Virus record (IMG/VR): IMGVR_UViG_3300047564_000244
Location: 1 to 49,571 of that record
Length of the DNA: 49,571 nt
Direction: 5' to 3' (one strand)
Source of the DNA: a virus
Position 1 is the stretch's first letter, and each line of letters starts with the position of its first letter. Under the pieces are notes generated by a model. The model made no database searches, was not told where the DNA came from, and worked only from the letters and a program-made list of their open reading frames with translations. This document shows, in pieces, positions 7,181 to 17,800 of this stretch. The translations under genes were made by a program, and so were the position numbers.

Positions 7181-7604
7181 TGTTGTCAGTGCATTCATGG
7201 GCATTCGTGGAGAGCGGGAGAAGTTAGCCGCTACGTTTAAGTCCACGGACGAAGCACTGAAGGCACAACAAGTTGTGCTTGAGCAAGAGATGTTGAAGTT
7301 GTGTGCTGAACAAGGTGCAGATAGCATCCGTACCCCAAGCGGCACGATTAGTCGTAAGATTAAGTCACGGTTCCATGTCACTGACTGGAACAATTTTTAT
7401 GAATTCGTGATTGAGCAGAAAGCACCACAACTGCTTCAGAAGCGTGTTCATGAAACAAACTTTGAAGAATTTATGGTGGGGCGTGAGAAAGATGGTTTAC
7501 CCCCCGGCATAAACGTAGCCCGTGAGTACACTGTGACTGTGTACAAACCGACAAGCAGGGACGTGGTAATTACCCCCCCCAATTATGAGTTGTTAACCCA
7601 GTAG
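7167..7604 (+). CDS. conserved phage protein of the replication region
   Basis: This encodes 145 residues. ATG 7167 follows GGAGG at 7156-7160 and lies inside the end of the helicase gene. The N-terminal half is helical and charged (GEREKLAATFK, then DEALKAQQVVLEQEM). The C-terminal half has FEEFMVGREKDGLPPGINV followed by a short beta-like end. Proteins of this layout are common in phage recombination and replication clusters and sit before a putative ssDNA-binding protein, as here. I cannot assign a biochemical role. Confidence 0.75.
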   Translation: MNLNDVVSAFMGIRGEREKLAATFKSTDEALKAQQVVLEQEMLKLCAEQGADSIRTPSGTISRKIKSRFHVTDWNNFYEFVIEQKAPQLLQKRVHETNFEEFMVGREKDGLPPGINVAREYTVTVYKPTSRDVVITPPNYELLTQ

Positions 7605-7617
7605 GAGTTTAGTCAAA

Positions 7618-8442
7618 ATGAGTAATGATCTAGCAGTAGTACTTCAGCAAGCCGCCGTCGTAACCAAAGGTCTTGATGACGATACCAAAGCAGTTGCCGG
7701 TGGTATGCAAAACTTCAGGATCTCCATCGCTGGTGGAACCTTCCGCATGATTGTCAACGGCAAAGAGCAAGCCTCGATTGAAGATCGCAACATGAATGTG
7801 GTCTTTGTGAAGATGGCTCACAACCCATCTCGTACGTACTATGAAGGCACGTACAAGGAAGGTCAAAAATCTTCTCCCGTATGTTGGTCGTCTGACTCCA
7901 AGACGCCTGACGCAGAGGTACAAGACCCGGTGTCGCCTACCTGTGCCGCGTGTCCTAACTCGATCAAGGGTTCAGGCCAAGGTGGTACGGGTACAGCTTG
8001 CCGTATGTCTTGGCGTACTGCGGTTGTCCTGCCTCAACAGCTTGATGGCCCCGTGTATCAGTTGGTGCTTCCTGCAACATCTTCTTTTGGAGAAGAAGAA
8101 AATGGTCGCTGGCCCTTCCGTCCGTATATACAGATGCTTGCGTCCCATAATGTCAGTGCTGGGGCGGTGGTTACCAAGATGCAATTTGATACGAAGGCTA
8201 AGGTTCCGCGTGTACTTTTCTCTCCTTCGGGTGCGGTCGATACTGATGATCTTGAAGCCATCCGCAAGCAAGGTCAGGCACCAGCCGCCATCAACGCGAT
8301 TAAGATGACGGTTTACAAGTCAGACAAGGGCGAGGATAGTGAACCAACCAAGCGTGAGAGTACTCAACGTGCCGAGGTCGCGGCTACTAGCGACGGCACT
8401 GCCTCTGACCTTGTGAAGAAGTGGGCTAAGAAAAGTGCCTAG
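7618..8442 (+). CDS. Cys4 phage protein, possible ssDNA-binding role
   Basis: This encodes 274 residues. AGGAG at 7603-7607 precedes ATG 7618. Cys89, Cys109, Cys112 and Cys128 (VCWSSD, TCAACPNS, TACRMSW) form a likely zinc site. The surrounding region is beta-rich, and residues after about 215 are low-complexity and charged, ending in VKKWAKKSA. This CxxCPN-containing family is frequent in phage replication clusters. Its place between helicase and primase suggests a single-strand DNA-binding or replication accessory role, but that is inference. The end overlaps the next gene by eight bases. Confidence 0.75.
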   Translation: MSNDLAVVLQQAAVVTKGLDDDTKAVAGGMQNFRISIAGGTFRMIVNGKEQASIEDRNMNVVFVKMAHNPSRTYYEGTYKEGQKSSPVCWSSDSKTPDAEVQDPVSPTCAACPNSIKGSGQGGTGTACRMSWRTAVVLPQQLDGPVYQLVLPATSSFGEEENGRWPFRPYIQMLASHNVSAGAVVTKMQFDTKAKVPRVLFSPSGAVDTDDLEAIRKQGQAPAAINAIKMTVYKSDKGEDSEPTKRESTQRAEVAATSDGTASDLVKKWAKKSA

Positions 8443-8749
8443 GGGCTACACTGCGGAGTTCATTAAGGAGCTGGATACCAAGACCGTCAAGGACGGTATC
8501 CAGATTCTCCTTGCCAAACGATGTGTTAAGGCAAAGATTCATACGACCATCGTGGCTAAGTTAATGAAAGTCACCCGTATGACTGTTCACAATTGGTTTC
8601 GTGGGAAGCCCATGAATGAGGACAAAATCCCTACAGCTCAAGCTCTCATAAAAATCATTGATGAAGATTTAGCAAAAGGAGTGCTACCGATAAAGGACTA
8701 CAAGTCCTCAATTGAATACTATAAAAGTCTGACATCTGGCCCCAATTAA
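8435..8749 (+). CDS. small helix-turn-helix protein
   Basis: This encodes 104 residues from GTG 8435, inside the end of the previous gene. Residues about 36-60 (TTIVAKLMKVTRMTVHNWF) look like a helix-turn-helix of the Cro/XRE sort, with an N-terminal helix and a Lys-rich tail. It could regulate phage transcription or act as a replication accessory. The ribosome binding site is weak, so translation is probably coupled. It is the last gene before a hairpin at 8765. It resembles no specific repressor, and no integrase or second regulator is present. Confidence 0.7.
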   Translation: MPRGYTAEFIKELDTKTVKDGIQILLAKRCVKAKIHTTIVAKLMKVTRMTVHNWFRGKPMNEDKIPTAQALIKIIDEDLAKGVLPIKDYKSSIEYYKSLTSGPN

Positions 8750-8764
8750 GTTGGGATTGTCTAC

Positions 8765-8793
8765 GGGCAGGGCTGGTCCCTGCCCTTATTGTC
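8765..8793 (+). terminator. possible terminator or attenuator hairpin
   Basis: GGGCAGGG (8765-8772) and CCCTGCCC (8778-8785) form a perfect 8-bp stem around CTGGT. TTATTGTCT follows, a moderate T-rich tail. It lies in the 53-base gap before the primase-helicase gene and could reduce read-through into it. The same gap lacks a Shine-Dalgarno for that gene. Confidence 0.6.
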
Positions 8794-8802
8794 TCTACTG
8801 CC

Positions 8803-11682
8803 ATGTACGAAAAATTTCTTGAGGCAATACTGCCTAGCCAAGGCAACTATTGTTTGTGCTCCATGAGTGAGCCTAACAGGATGCGGCAAAGGTTTGTCGA
8901 AAATGCATCCTTAGAAGAGTTCTACAAGTTAATTGAAAAAGTAAAGAAGGAGGCACACACTAATGTTTGGTTCGCGTTGTCATCGTTTGAAACCGCTTAC
9001 TCACGAGCAGGGGACGACTCCCTCTATATCAAAAGTTTCTTCCTAGATATTGATGTAGGTAAAGAGAAGAATAGCTACGCATCAAAGGATGAAGCCCAAG
9101 ATGCGGTGATCAATTGGATCGAGAAGGTGAAGCTGCCTGAGCCGACTGTGGTTGATTCAGGTAATGGCTTTCATATCTATTGGATTCTCAAGGAAGAGAT
9201 ACCAACTAAGGAGTGGCTACCCTACGCTCAGAAACTTAAGCAGTTATGCGTAGATCATGGATTGGTGATCGACCCTGCTGTACCAGCAGACAGAGCAAGA
9301 ATCTTACGAGTCCCAGGCACTCTTAACTTTGGTAAGAATTGTGATGCAGTTGACCCACCACTAGCTGAAGTCATTACAGACATCACGATGTACTCACTAG
9401 AGGAGTTTGTGTCCTGTCTCGGTGAGGTCGCTAAACCTGTAGGTGAATTCAACCTCACTCAAGTCAAACGAGGACTTGATGAGGATACTAAAAAACTTCT
9501 TGGCTATGACGACTATGAATTTGAATTTAGTGAACTTGCACAAAAATCTCTCGCAGGAAACGGATGTAACCAAATCCGATGGATCATCGAAAACACAGCT
9601 AGTTGCCCGGAGCCGATGTGGTACGCTGGAATATCTGTCGCCGCTAGGTGTGTTGATGCTGATACAGCAATCCATCTCCTCTCTGAAGGACACCCAAAAT
9701 ACACCCCAGAAGAGACAGAGCGAAAAGCCCAACAAAGTCTTTCCGAAGCAAGATGGGCACACGGCTGCGAAGCATTTGAAGGTCTCAACCCCGGCGGGTG
9801 TGATGGGTGTCCGTACAAAGGTAAAGTCAGATCAAACTCACCAATCGGCATCGTTGCCAGACTTAAGTTGGCAGAGCAAAGTCCTGATGATTCCTCAGAA
9901 TCAGCCAACTCAGAAGAAAAAGGCAGCGAGGTTATACCGAAGGAATTTTTAAAGTTCCCTCCTGACTTATTCCCCTTCATGCGGCCAGCCAACGGTGGCA
10001 TCTATTTTCAGCCAGCCCCAGACAAGAACGGCATCCGACAAGCACCGTATCAAGTCTACCCCTACGACATCATTCCTATCAAACGGCTAACAAGTCCTTT
10101 TGAAGGAGAGTCACTGCAACTGATGATCAGAATGCCGCAAGACGGTGACACGCAGCATATCTTGCCGCTTCGCTATCTGGGTATGCCTGACAAGTACAAG
10201 GAGTTTTTGTACAGCAACGGGATCATGGTCAACGACAAGGGTGTTGCATTACTCAAGGAATATTTTATGAAATGGGCTTCACACTTCATCCACAGAAGAA
10301 AAGCAGAAAACATGCGGATTCAGATGGGCTGGACTTCACCAAGCTATGAATCCTTTGTGTCAGGTGGCATCGAGATCACACCGAAGGGGGACTTTGAGTG
10401 CCCTGTCTCACCGTCATTACGCAACGTGTCGCCTCACATTAGACCAAACGGAACCTACGGTGGATGGCGCACGGCTGCTGAAGAATTTCTTAGGCCAGGG
10501 TTTGAACTGCACAGGCTATCTTTACTGACTGGCTTTGGATCGATACTTGTGCCGATGACAAATATCGGTGGGCTTATTATCAGTTTGTCAGGCGAAAAGG
10601 GGTCAGGAAAGACAGGTGCTCTGCAAGCTGGCTTGAGTGTGTTCGGTGATCCTATAAAACAAAAAATCACAACCCAAGACGGCGCGACTACCAACGGTAT
10701 CTTTCAGAGAGCTACGACACTACGCAATCTTTTAGTAGGCATCGACGAGACATCAAACTTCAAGCCGCAGGTCATATCGGATGCCATATTTAAGCTACCG
10801 ATGAACGAGCAACCAAAGATCAGGCTACAGACTTCATACAACTTAGAGCGCAAGGTGTCGGACGGTTCAAGTCAGCTTGTGCTGATGACAACCAACCAGT
10901 CAAACAAACAAAAACTATTTGCCACAGGCAAAGCCAACCCAGAAGGTGAGCTTCGCCGCTTACTGGAGTTTCATATCAACAAGCCGCCGGGGTTAACAGA
11001 GAGCGAAGGCCAGCACCTGTTCAATCCGTTCAAGGAACACTTTGGTCATGCAGGGCCAATGTTCGTCAAAGCGCTGTACGACTACAACATCGACAACGCT
11101 AAAAAGACAGTCACTGACTGGAAGCTACGTATCCTCAAAGACTTTGTTGATGACACAGGCTACAGCTACTGGACGGGAGGATTGGCGGCAATTCTTGCCG
11201 CTGGTGAGATAGCTATTAAGAGCAAGATACTCGACTACGATCTTGAGGACTTATATCGGTTCGTACTCAAAGAGATGTGGGACATGCATTACCAAGAGCG
11301 TAGGACTAAGAAGTCTTACGAGGACATCATCAATGAGTTCATCATCAACCACATGAATTCAATACTTATGATTAATGATGGCAAAGTGGTGATGGAGCCG
11401 AAGGGCGACAAACTGTTAATCCGCACCGAGGTTCACACAGGCAGGGTGTTCATATCTTCATCTGCCATGAAAGAACACCTCGATAAGTTGCAGATCAATA
11501 TCACAGCCTTTGAAGGCGAGCTATTGCACAAAGGCATCCTCAAGAAGGGTGGCAAGAACATGACTGCGCCCTATAAGCTGCGGTTCGGCGCAGGGTGGAA
11601 GTTCAATGTAGCCAACATTCAAGGCTACGAGTTCAGACTGGATGTGTCTGATCTCTTTGATGAGGACTTGTCCAGTGATTGA
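8803..11682 (+). CDS. primase-helicase: AEP-type primase fused to DUF927-like helicase
   Basis: This encodes 959 residues. The N-terminal third looks like an archaeo-eukaryotic-type primase: D82-I-D84 in FFLDIDVG, H124 in GNGFHIYW, and ARILRVPGTLNFG near 165-180. A Cys-rich linker follows around 255-345 (ends GCDGCPYKGK). The C-terminal half carries a helicase with Walker A GEKGSGKT (597-604), Walker B VGID648-E649 and a sensor-like LVLMTTNQS. The 'IQMGWTS' region resembles DUF927. It should prime and unwind at the phage fork. The start MYEKFLEAILPSQGNY fits the family, although no Shine-Dalgarno precedes it and a hairpin does. Confidence 0.88.
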   Translation: MYEKFLEAILPSQGNYCLCSMSEPNRMRQRFVENASLEEFYKLIEKVKKEAHTNVWFALSSFETAYSRAGDDSLYIKSFFLDIDVGKEKNSYASKDEAQDAVINWIEKVKLPEPTVVDSGNGFHIYWILKEEIPTKEWLPYAQKLKQLCVDHGLVIDPAVPADRARILRVPGTLNFGKNCDAVDPPLAEVITDITMYSLEEFVSCLGEVAKPVGEFNLTQVKRGLDEDTKKLLGYDDYEFEFSELAQKSLAGNGCNQIRWIIENTASCPEPMWYAGISVAARCVDADTAIHLLSEGHPKYTPEETERKAQQSLSEARWAHGCEAFEGLNPGGCDGCPYKGKVRSNSPIGIVARLKLAEQSPDDSSESANSEEKGSEVIPKEFLKFPPDLFPFMRPANGGIYFQPAPDKNGIRQAPYQVYPYDIIPIKRLTSPFEGESLQLMIRMPQDGDTQHILPLRYLGMPDKYKEFLYSNGIMVNDKGVALLKEYFMKWASHFIHRRKAENMRIQMGWTSPSYESFVSGGIEITPKGDFECPVSPSLRNVSPHIRPNGTYGGWRTAAEEFLRPGFELHRLSLLTGFGSILVPMTNIGGLIISLSGEKGSGKTGALQAGLSVFGDPIKQKITTQDGATTNGIFQRATTLRNLLVGIDETSNFKPQVISDAIFKLPMNEQPKIRLQTSYNLERKVSDGSSQLVLMTTNQSNKQKLFATGKANPEGELRRLLEFHINKPPGLTESEGQHLFNPFKEHFGHAGPMFVKALYDYNIDNAKKTVTDWKLRILKDFVDDTGYSYWTGGLAAILAAGEIAIKSKILDYDLEDLYRFVLKEMWDMHYQERRTKKSYEDIINEFIINHMNSILMINDGKVVMEPKGDKLLIRTEVHTGRVFISSSAMKEHLDKLQINITAFEGELLHKGILKKGGKNMTAPYKLRFGAGWKFNVANIQGYEFRLDVSDLFDEDLSSD

Positions 11683-11869
11683 GGAGCCAGAGTGGATTCT
11701 GCCCTACGAGTTTATGGAGGTAGGTGAAAGCTTTTTTATACCTACCGTCCACATCGCTAACACCCACCATGTCATTGACGAAACATCTAAGCGGGCAGGT
11801 GTGCGGGTGAAGTGCTACACCATCGTAGAAGATGGTGTGCTGGGGGTACGATGTTGGCGGCTGGCTTAG
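11675..11869 (+). CDS. small conserved phage protein with GVRCWR end
   Basis: This encodes 64 residues. I take GTG 11675 as start because GAGGA (11662-11666) is correctly spaced; an in-frame ATG at 11642 lies deeper in the primase. The layout 'GESFFIP ... G(V)xxxx ... GVRCWR' matches a widespread family of tiny phage and plasmid proteins with unknown function. It is the last gene of the rightward arm, and its TAG (11867-11869) overlaps the stop of the opposing giant gene. Confidence 0.75.
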   Translation: MIEEPEWILPYEFMEVGESFFIPTVHIANTHHVIDETSKRAGVRVKCYTIVEDGVLGVRCWRLA

Positions 11870-14800
11870 TCTGGCTCAATACCGTACGCGGCAACGGACT
11901 GTACAAAGGCTGATTTCAACTTGTTCTGGTTATCAATCAAAACGCGGACTTGGTCTTGCCTTTCTTTGATCGTAAGGTTTGTATTAGTCCTTGTTTTGTT
12001 GGCAAGCTCACGCAACTTGTTTAACTGCCCGTTGAACTTGTTGTAGTAGTCAATAACTGACTTGTCGTAAGGATGTTCTTGGAAATAGTCAGCTATCCGT
12101 TCTGCATCGCCGCTTGAAGTATAGGCACGATACCGCCGCTCTAAGTTCTTAATCTCTTTCTCAACTTCACTGAACTGCCGTGCGTCGTAGTTAGATGGAG
12201 CCTTCAGATAGGCATCAAGCAAGAGCGTATCGGTCTTGAAGTCAAAGTCTCGGTTACCGGCAATCGTATGCGCCGTGTTGTAGCTCCATGATGCAAGCCG
12301 TGACACACCATCAAGATAGTTATTGGAGAAGAAGTACATTGTGTTGGGAGACACATCGATCTTGCCATCTGACATGTTGTACAACAAACGAGCAGCGTCT
12401 TTGAAAAACTCTGGGATGTTATCCCCGCCTGTGTAGGCATCGTTATTTCGTGACTGCCTGTTGTTGTAGATCTCGCGGCCAAGGCCGTCCATGTTCATCG
12501 CCCACTCAAAGAGAGGCTTCAATGCACTGGGGAGTACGGAATCAAGGGCGGCTTCTACGGGGTGCTCAAACTTGTTAATCTTAGAGATTGGAATAGGCAT
12601 GAAGGATTCAGCGCCAGCATCTAAGACGTTGTTTATGAACTGACCAAACGACTGTGAACCCGATGCAAAGGCTGCGATCTGAGCACCTACCGATGCAAAA
12701 GCGCCAGGACCAAACCCCCAAGGTATTTGCAAGACAATATCTTTGCCGCCTGACTGTATGCCTGTATTAAACCTTGCATTACGCACCCATCGTGCTGCGT
12801 CGTCCGTAAGAACTTTGTTCCTACCTTCATCGTCATCGCCAGCCATAGCTGCTGCCATCATAAACGTAGCCGCACCAACACCGAATAGGGTTGCCGACAC
12901 AGCCGCAGCACTCTTAGTTCTGTTGCGATATTCTTTGACAAGCTTGTTGATGTCAGCGTCCGTTAGCTTACCAACGTCCTCGGCTTCTTTCTTAACTATC
13001 TTTTTGAGTTCTTCGTCGGATTTGAAATAGTCAAGGGCTGGAGACAAGGCTTCGTAAGCGCGTACTGCGCCTGTGGCTGCTGGCCTGAAGAACATGAAAA
13101 ACGCGCCAAGTTCTTTACCCCTGATGCCTGTTTTTTCAAAGTTAGCAAGGTTTTTAGCGTAAGCAACAGCTTCAATTTTTGCTTGTTCAATGGGCATACC
13201 TTCAGCTACAAACTGATCCCGCATCGTACGGTAAGCGGCAATGCGAGTGGACATTTCAAACATGTCGAGCCACGCATCAAAGAACTTGTTAGCCCCACTC
13301 AGCGACTTGATGATTCCATTTCGGTCTGCTGCGTTGACTGCATCTGTCAAGTTATCTTTGATAGTAATACCTTGCAGATAAGCTACCCGCCCGCCTAGTT
13401 CGTAGTAATCGTTTAGATCTTTGTAGAAAGGATCACTCTTAGCAAGACGTGCCATTTCAGCTTTATTACCGCGACTGAATGCAAGCGAGTACTTAGCGGT
13501 TTTAGTAAAGCCATTCTTAGCTAAGATCCCCGCCATTTCAGACATTACTTGCAGCCCACGTTTGCCCGAAGTCTCAGCACCAAGTACCCCTGCATAGGTG
13601 AACAAGTTACGCAGGAAGTCCATTGGAGCAAACGCTGGGTTGTAGCGGGTATGCATTTGCCCAAACATGCTGGTTGCTTTACCTAGACTATCAATAAACC
13701 AATTGTCATCACGTAGGGGTCGCTTGATAGCCTCAAGTAATTGCTTATCGTTTATTTCATAAATCTGAATCTTACCGTCTGGCAAGTAATGAAATATGTT
13801 TTTTACACCGCGTTTAAGTTCTTCATTAAGTTTGTTATCAAACCTTTGTTCAAACGTAACAGTCTTAACCGGCTTACCACTAATTATCTTTGAGTCTATA
13901 AGATTCTTAATAGAAAGCGTGACCCCAGCTTCATGCCTACCAAGTCGCATAGCAGATTTACTAGCCTCGTTTAGGATGTTAAGGATTGGATTATCCGCAT
14001 CACTAATACGACCATCAAAAGCTTCTTGTTTGTCTTGAAGATCCCCACCAACGTTTTGCCCAAAGTAATCTAATTGATAGTCAGAAGGCCCAGTATCAGG
14101 TCTACCCTTAAACGGGAAGTAAAACTTAAAGTCATAGAAATCAACTAAGTTCTGTACTGGCGGTGAAAAGTAGTTTGATTTTTTGTTAAGGTCAATCGTT
14201 GTCTGTTCAATCTTTTTAAGTGTGTCTATTAGTTTACTAGCCTTAGCTACATTCCCGCCTTTAAACGCCTGACCAAATGCTTCTATTTGATCTAAGCTGT
14301 ATGGGCCTAGTGTGTTGTAGGCTTCATTGTTCATATCAAACAGTGGAGAAGTCTTGACCCCTTTTGCAGCAACAAGAGCTTCTAATTTAGCAAGTAGTTT
14401 TTGAGCTTCTTGTTTAGCAGCAGCATCACCTAACTTATTTCGGTCTATTTTGATTACGTCTTTCATGATGCTGTCACGGTCTCTAACTGCTTGGTTATCA
14501 GCTAAAGGCACTTCCCGCAGATACTTAATTTTTCTACGTTCTGGGTCATGCAAGTGAATTGCATACATGTGTAAGCGAGCTAAAGCATCTTGTACTGTGA
14601 TGCCCATAGACTTAGCTAAATCGGCCAACATGTCGTTGGCCTTACTGATGTCTGTATAAAAGTATTTTTGGTATGCGTTTTCTGCGCGGCCTGCTGATGT
14701 AGCTAAGGCTGTACCTAAGTTGTTTTGGTCTTTGCCAAACGATATTAACTTGCCAACTCTACGTAAAATATTGTTTATACGATCAATTCTATACCTATAG

Positions 14801-17800
14801 TTCTGTGCTTGCTCAATAATTCTTGTACGACCGTCTTTATTAAAGGCATCTTTAAGAGCACGAGTTTTTGTGGCAAGCGTCGGCTTTTCAGCTTCCATCT
14901 TCGATACAAAACGGTCGCCTGTTTCTTTGATTGTTTTATCAGCCTCAGCATCGGTTATTTGCAAAGACTTATCAAATTCTGGTATGGCTTCCGGCACACT
15001 AAGAATTTGTTCAAAGTTTGCCATAAGGTCAAACAAAGCATTTTGTTCGTTTAGTTCTATGTTGGCTACGTCAGTCTGCGCGGCAGAAGTGTCATCTCTA
15101 CCAGCAATAATGGCAGCATCTACAAGACGATTTATTCTTGACTCATACTCTTGTTTAGATATTTTTTGCGGTTTTTCGCTGGGGCGTTTTTCTCCTTTCT
15201 TACGCCCACTTTTACCATATTCAATCTGTTGAACTTCTATGTCTGGTATTTGGTACTCTTCTTCAGCAATAGCTTCTAACTCTTCAAGTGCTTCTACGTT
15301 TTCTATTGAAGGTTCAACTCTTTCTTCAACAGTATCTCTTAAAGCTTGAATGCTGTCATACAACTCACGTTTTCTAGTAGGTACAAATTCTTTTGGAGTA
15401 ATACGTAATACTTTTAAAAGTCCTTTTATACCTAGTAAATCAGCTATCCTATCAACTAAAGTACTCCATGTACTCGGCAATTTTGTTGTGGGTATAGGCG
15501 ACGGCATCTTACGTAAAGCAGTCTGCATATTGGGGTCAGACAAACCGTAAGATATAAACTCATACACGTTTTCAAACGCGTTTGGAAAGCTACCTTTAAT
15601 ACCAGGATTTCTTTTTGCCGCGTTGTATATTTTAATTATGTCTTGAGCAGCACGTTTTTGAATATCTGACATGCCAGCTCTATCACCCTTAAGATATTTA
15701 TACATCATCTTAACGGTAACAGCATGAACAAGCTCGTGCATTAGGGCGGTTTCATTTAGCGCCCTGTCAGTAATAGTAAGAGTATCTGTGCGGGGATCGT
15801 AATCCGCAATAAAGGTACTGCTTTTTCCTTCTGATCTTAAAATACGCTCCGCTTCTTTACGGGTAGTCGTATCTTTAGATAATGTTGGTATATACCTAAT
15901 TTTTGTGTCGATGCCACCTAAGTCGCGTATCAGTGAAGCTATGCCTCTGTTAATAGCTCCAGATAAACGAGTAGCCCCAGTAACAGCTTGTAAAAATGAA
16001 GTGCCTGTATAAGGCTGTTTTCTTTTATAGCCTTTAGCTGAACTAGCTAAATAATCAACTACTGTTTTTAAATCACCTTGCTTAACTGCCGTTGAGATTT
16101 CGGTAGGCAGTTCAGTACCAGCCATACCAAGTTTTTCAGCTTGTATTTCACGTTGAGCTTTTTCGTATGCGCTTTCCGCCTTACCTTCATCTAGTTCTTT
16201 TTGAGTTACTTCTTCAGCACCTGAAGACTCATTGTAGTTTTGTATTGCATCAAAACCTTTGATGATTTGTTGACCCGTTACTTCACCTTTAAGAGGGGCT
16301 TCACTAAGATAGGCTTGCTGCTCATCTTCAGTAAGATCAGCAAACGAGGGCAGATTTAATTTGCGAAGCTTTGATTCAATCTTACGATTTATTTCATAAG
16401 CTGCTATTGAATTGGCTACTATATCTGACCTTTCTCCAGCTTCGTCAGTAAAAACTTTTTTCTTGTCACGGTAATCAGATAATTTAGCTAAGGCTTTGGT
16501 TGCGCCCGCTGGAGTAAAATCTTTACCCAAAGCATCCATAAAAACTTCGCGTTCATCAGCGGTTAACTTACCGCCCTTTTCTACACCAGCCTTTTTTTCT
16601 TCAAGCGTTAAATCACGAAATAGCTTTGGTAGCCCACGAGTTTTTAAATCTTTTGACCCTCTTTCGGCGGCGTCTTCATAAAGAATAGCCACGCGGTCTC
16701 GCTGCTGAGCGTACCTTGGTTCATCAAACGGCCTTAGTATTTCTGATGCAAAGTTAAAGTCTTCTGGATCTACTGGTTTGTTGCGCCTTAATTCATCTCT
16801 TACTGAGTTAACAAAATCTAACTCTTCCTCAGACAAAGTTTCTTCAATTTCTTTTAAGCGAGCTTCTTCGCTAGCCTTGATTGAAAGAGCGCCTTTGTCT
16901 TTTGCAGCTTTTTTTCTAGCTTCAAGAGCAGCTTTAGCCGCAGCTCTTTTATCGCTTAAGTCTTTTGGTTTAGTTTCAACAACGGGTTCGGTTGTGGTTG
17001 CAGCGGCACCTGCCACTGCTGCTCCTTGAGCAGGCGCTTCTTCTCTTGCTTCTTCTTTTTGCTGGGCTTCAGGGGACGTAACGACACTGAGGGTTCCTTG
17101 TTGAGTTGCAGGGGCTTGTTGTTGGGCTAATGCAATGTCAGGTTGTTGCGCTCCCACTCCAACCTGCTGAGAAGCATCTGTAGCACTCCCCATTCCGTCG
17201 GTAGAAGGTGGTGCAGCTCTTCCGGTAGTGGTTTCACCTCCGGGTCTGACAGATAGATCAGTGCCTGTTCCACTTGGCTGTTGGTCAACTTGGTCAAGTT
17301 GCTCACCTTGTTTCTCCTCTGTAGCTGGTTTAGGCGTCAAAAATTTAGTCAGCGCATTGACTAATTCTTGGTTATTTTTGGCGCGTAAAAAACCTTTAAC
17401 TTGCGTTTCAGGCAAGCCTAAAAGACGAAGACTATTCTTGATCTCATTCTTAACGCCCCTTTCTTTTAGGGCTTCTGGGTCAATAGTGAACCTTTCTAAG
17501 TCTTTGAGTGTAGTTTGAACTTGTGCAGGATCAAGATCTTCAAGCTTTAACTTCTTAGCTTTCTTCTGGGCTTCGTCAGTTTCTTCAGTCGTCGTTTCTT
17601 GTTCTTGGTCTTTTAACGTACGACGAAACTCTTCAGCTTGTTGGTCACGCGGCGTAGTCCCAGGCAATGCACCCAACCCAGCACCGAGTCCCGCACCTGC
17701 CAAACCTTCAAGAGCTGCTTGGCCTGCAACCCCTCTAAACGTAGGAACGTCAAAGCCTGCGCGTTGCAGTGCAACATTCTCAGCTAATTGTTCTTGACCA

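Noticed and set aside
9443-10001. Long + and - frames inside the primase region
   Set aside because: They overlap the conserved primase linker and show no recognisable motif or start signal.
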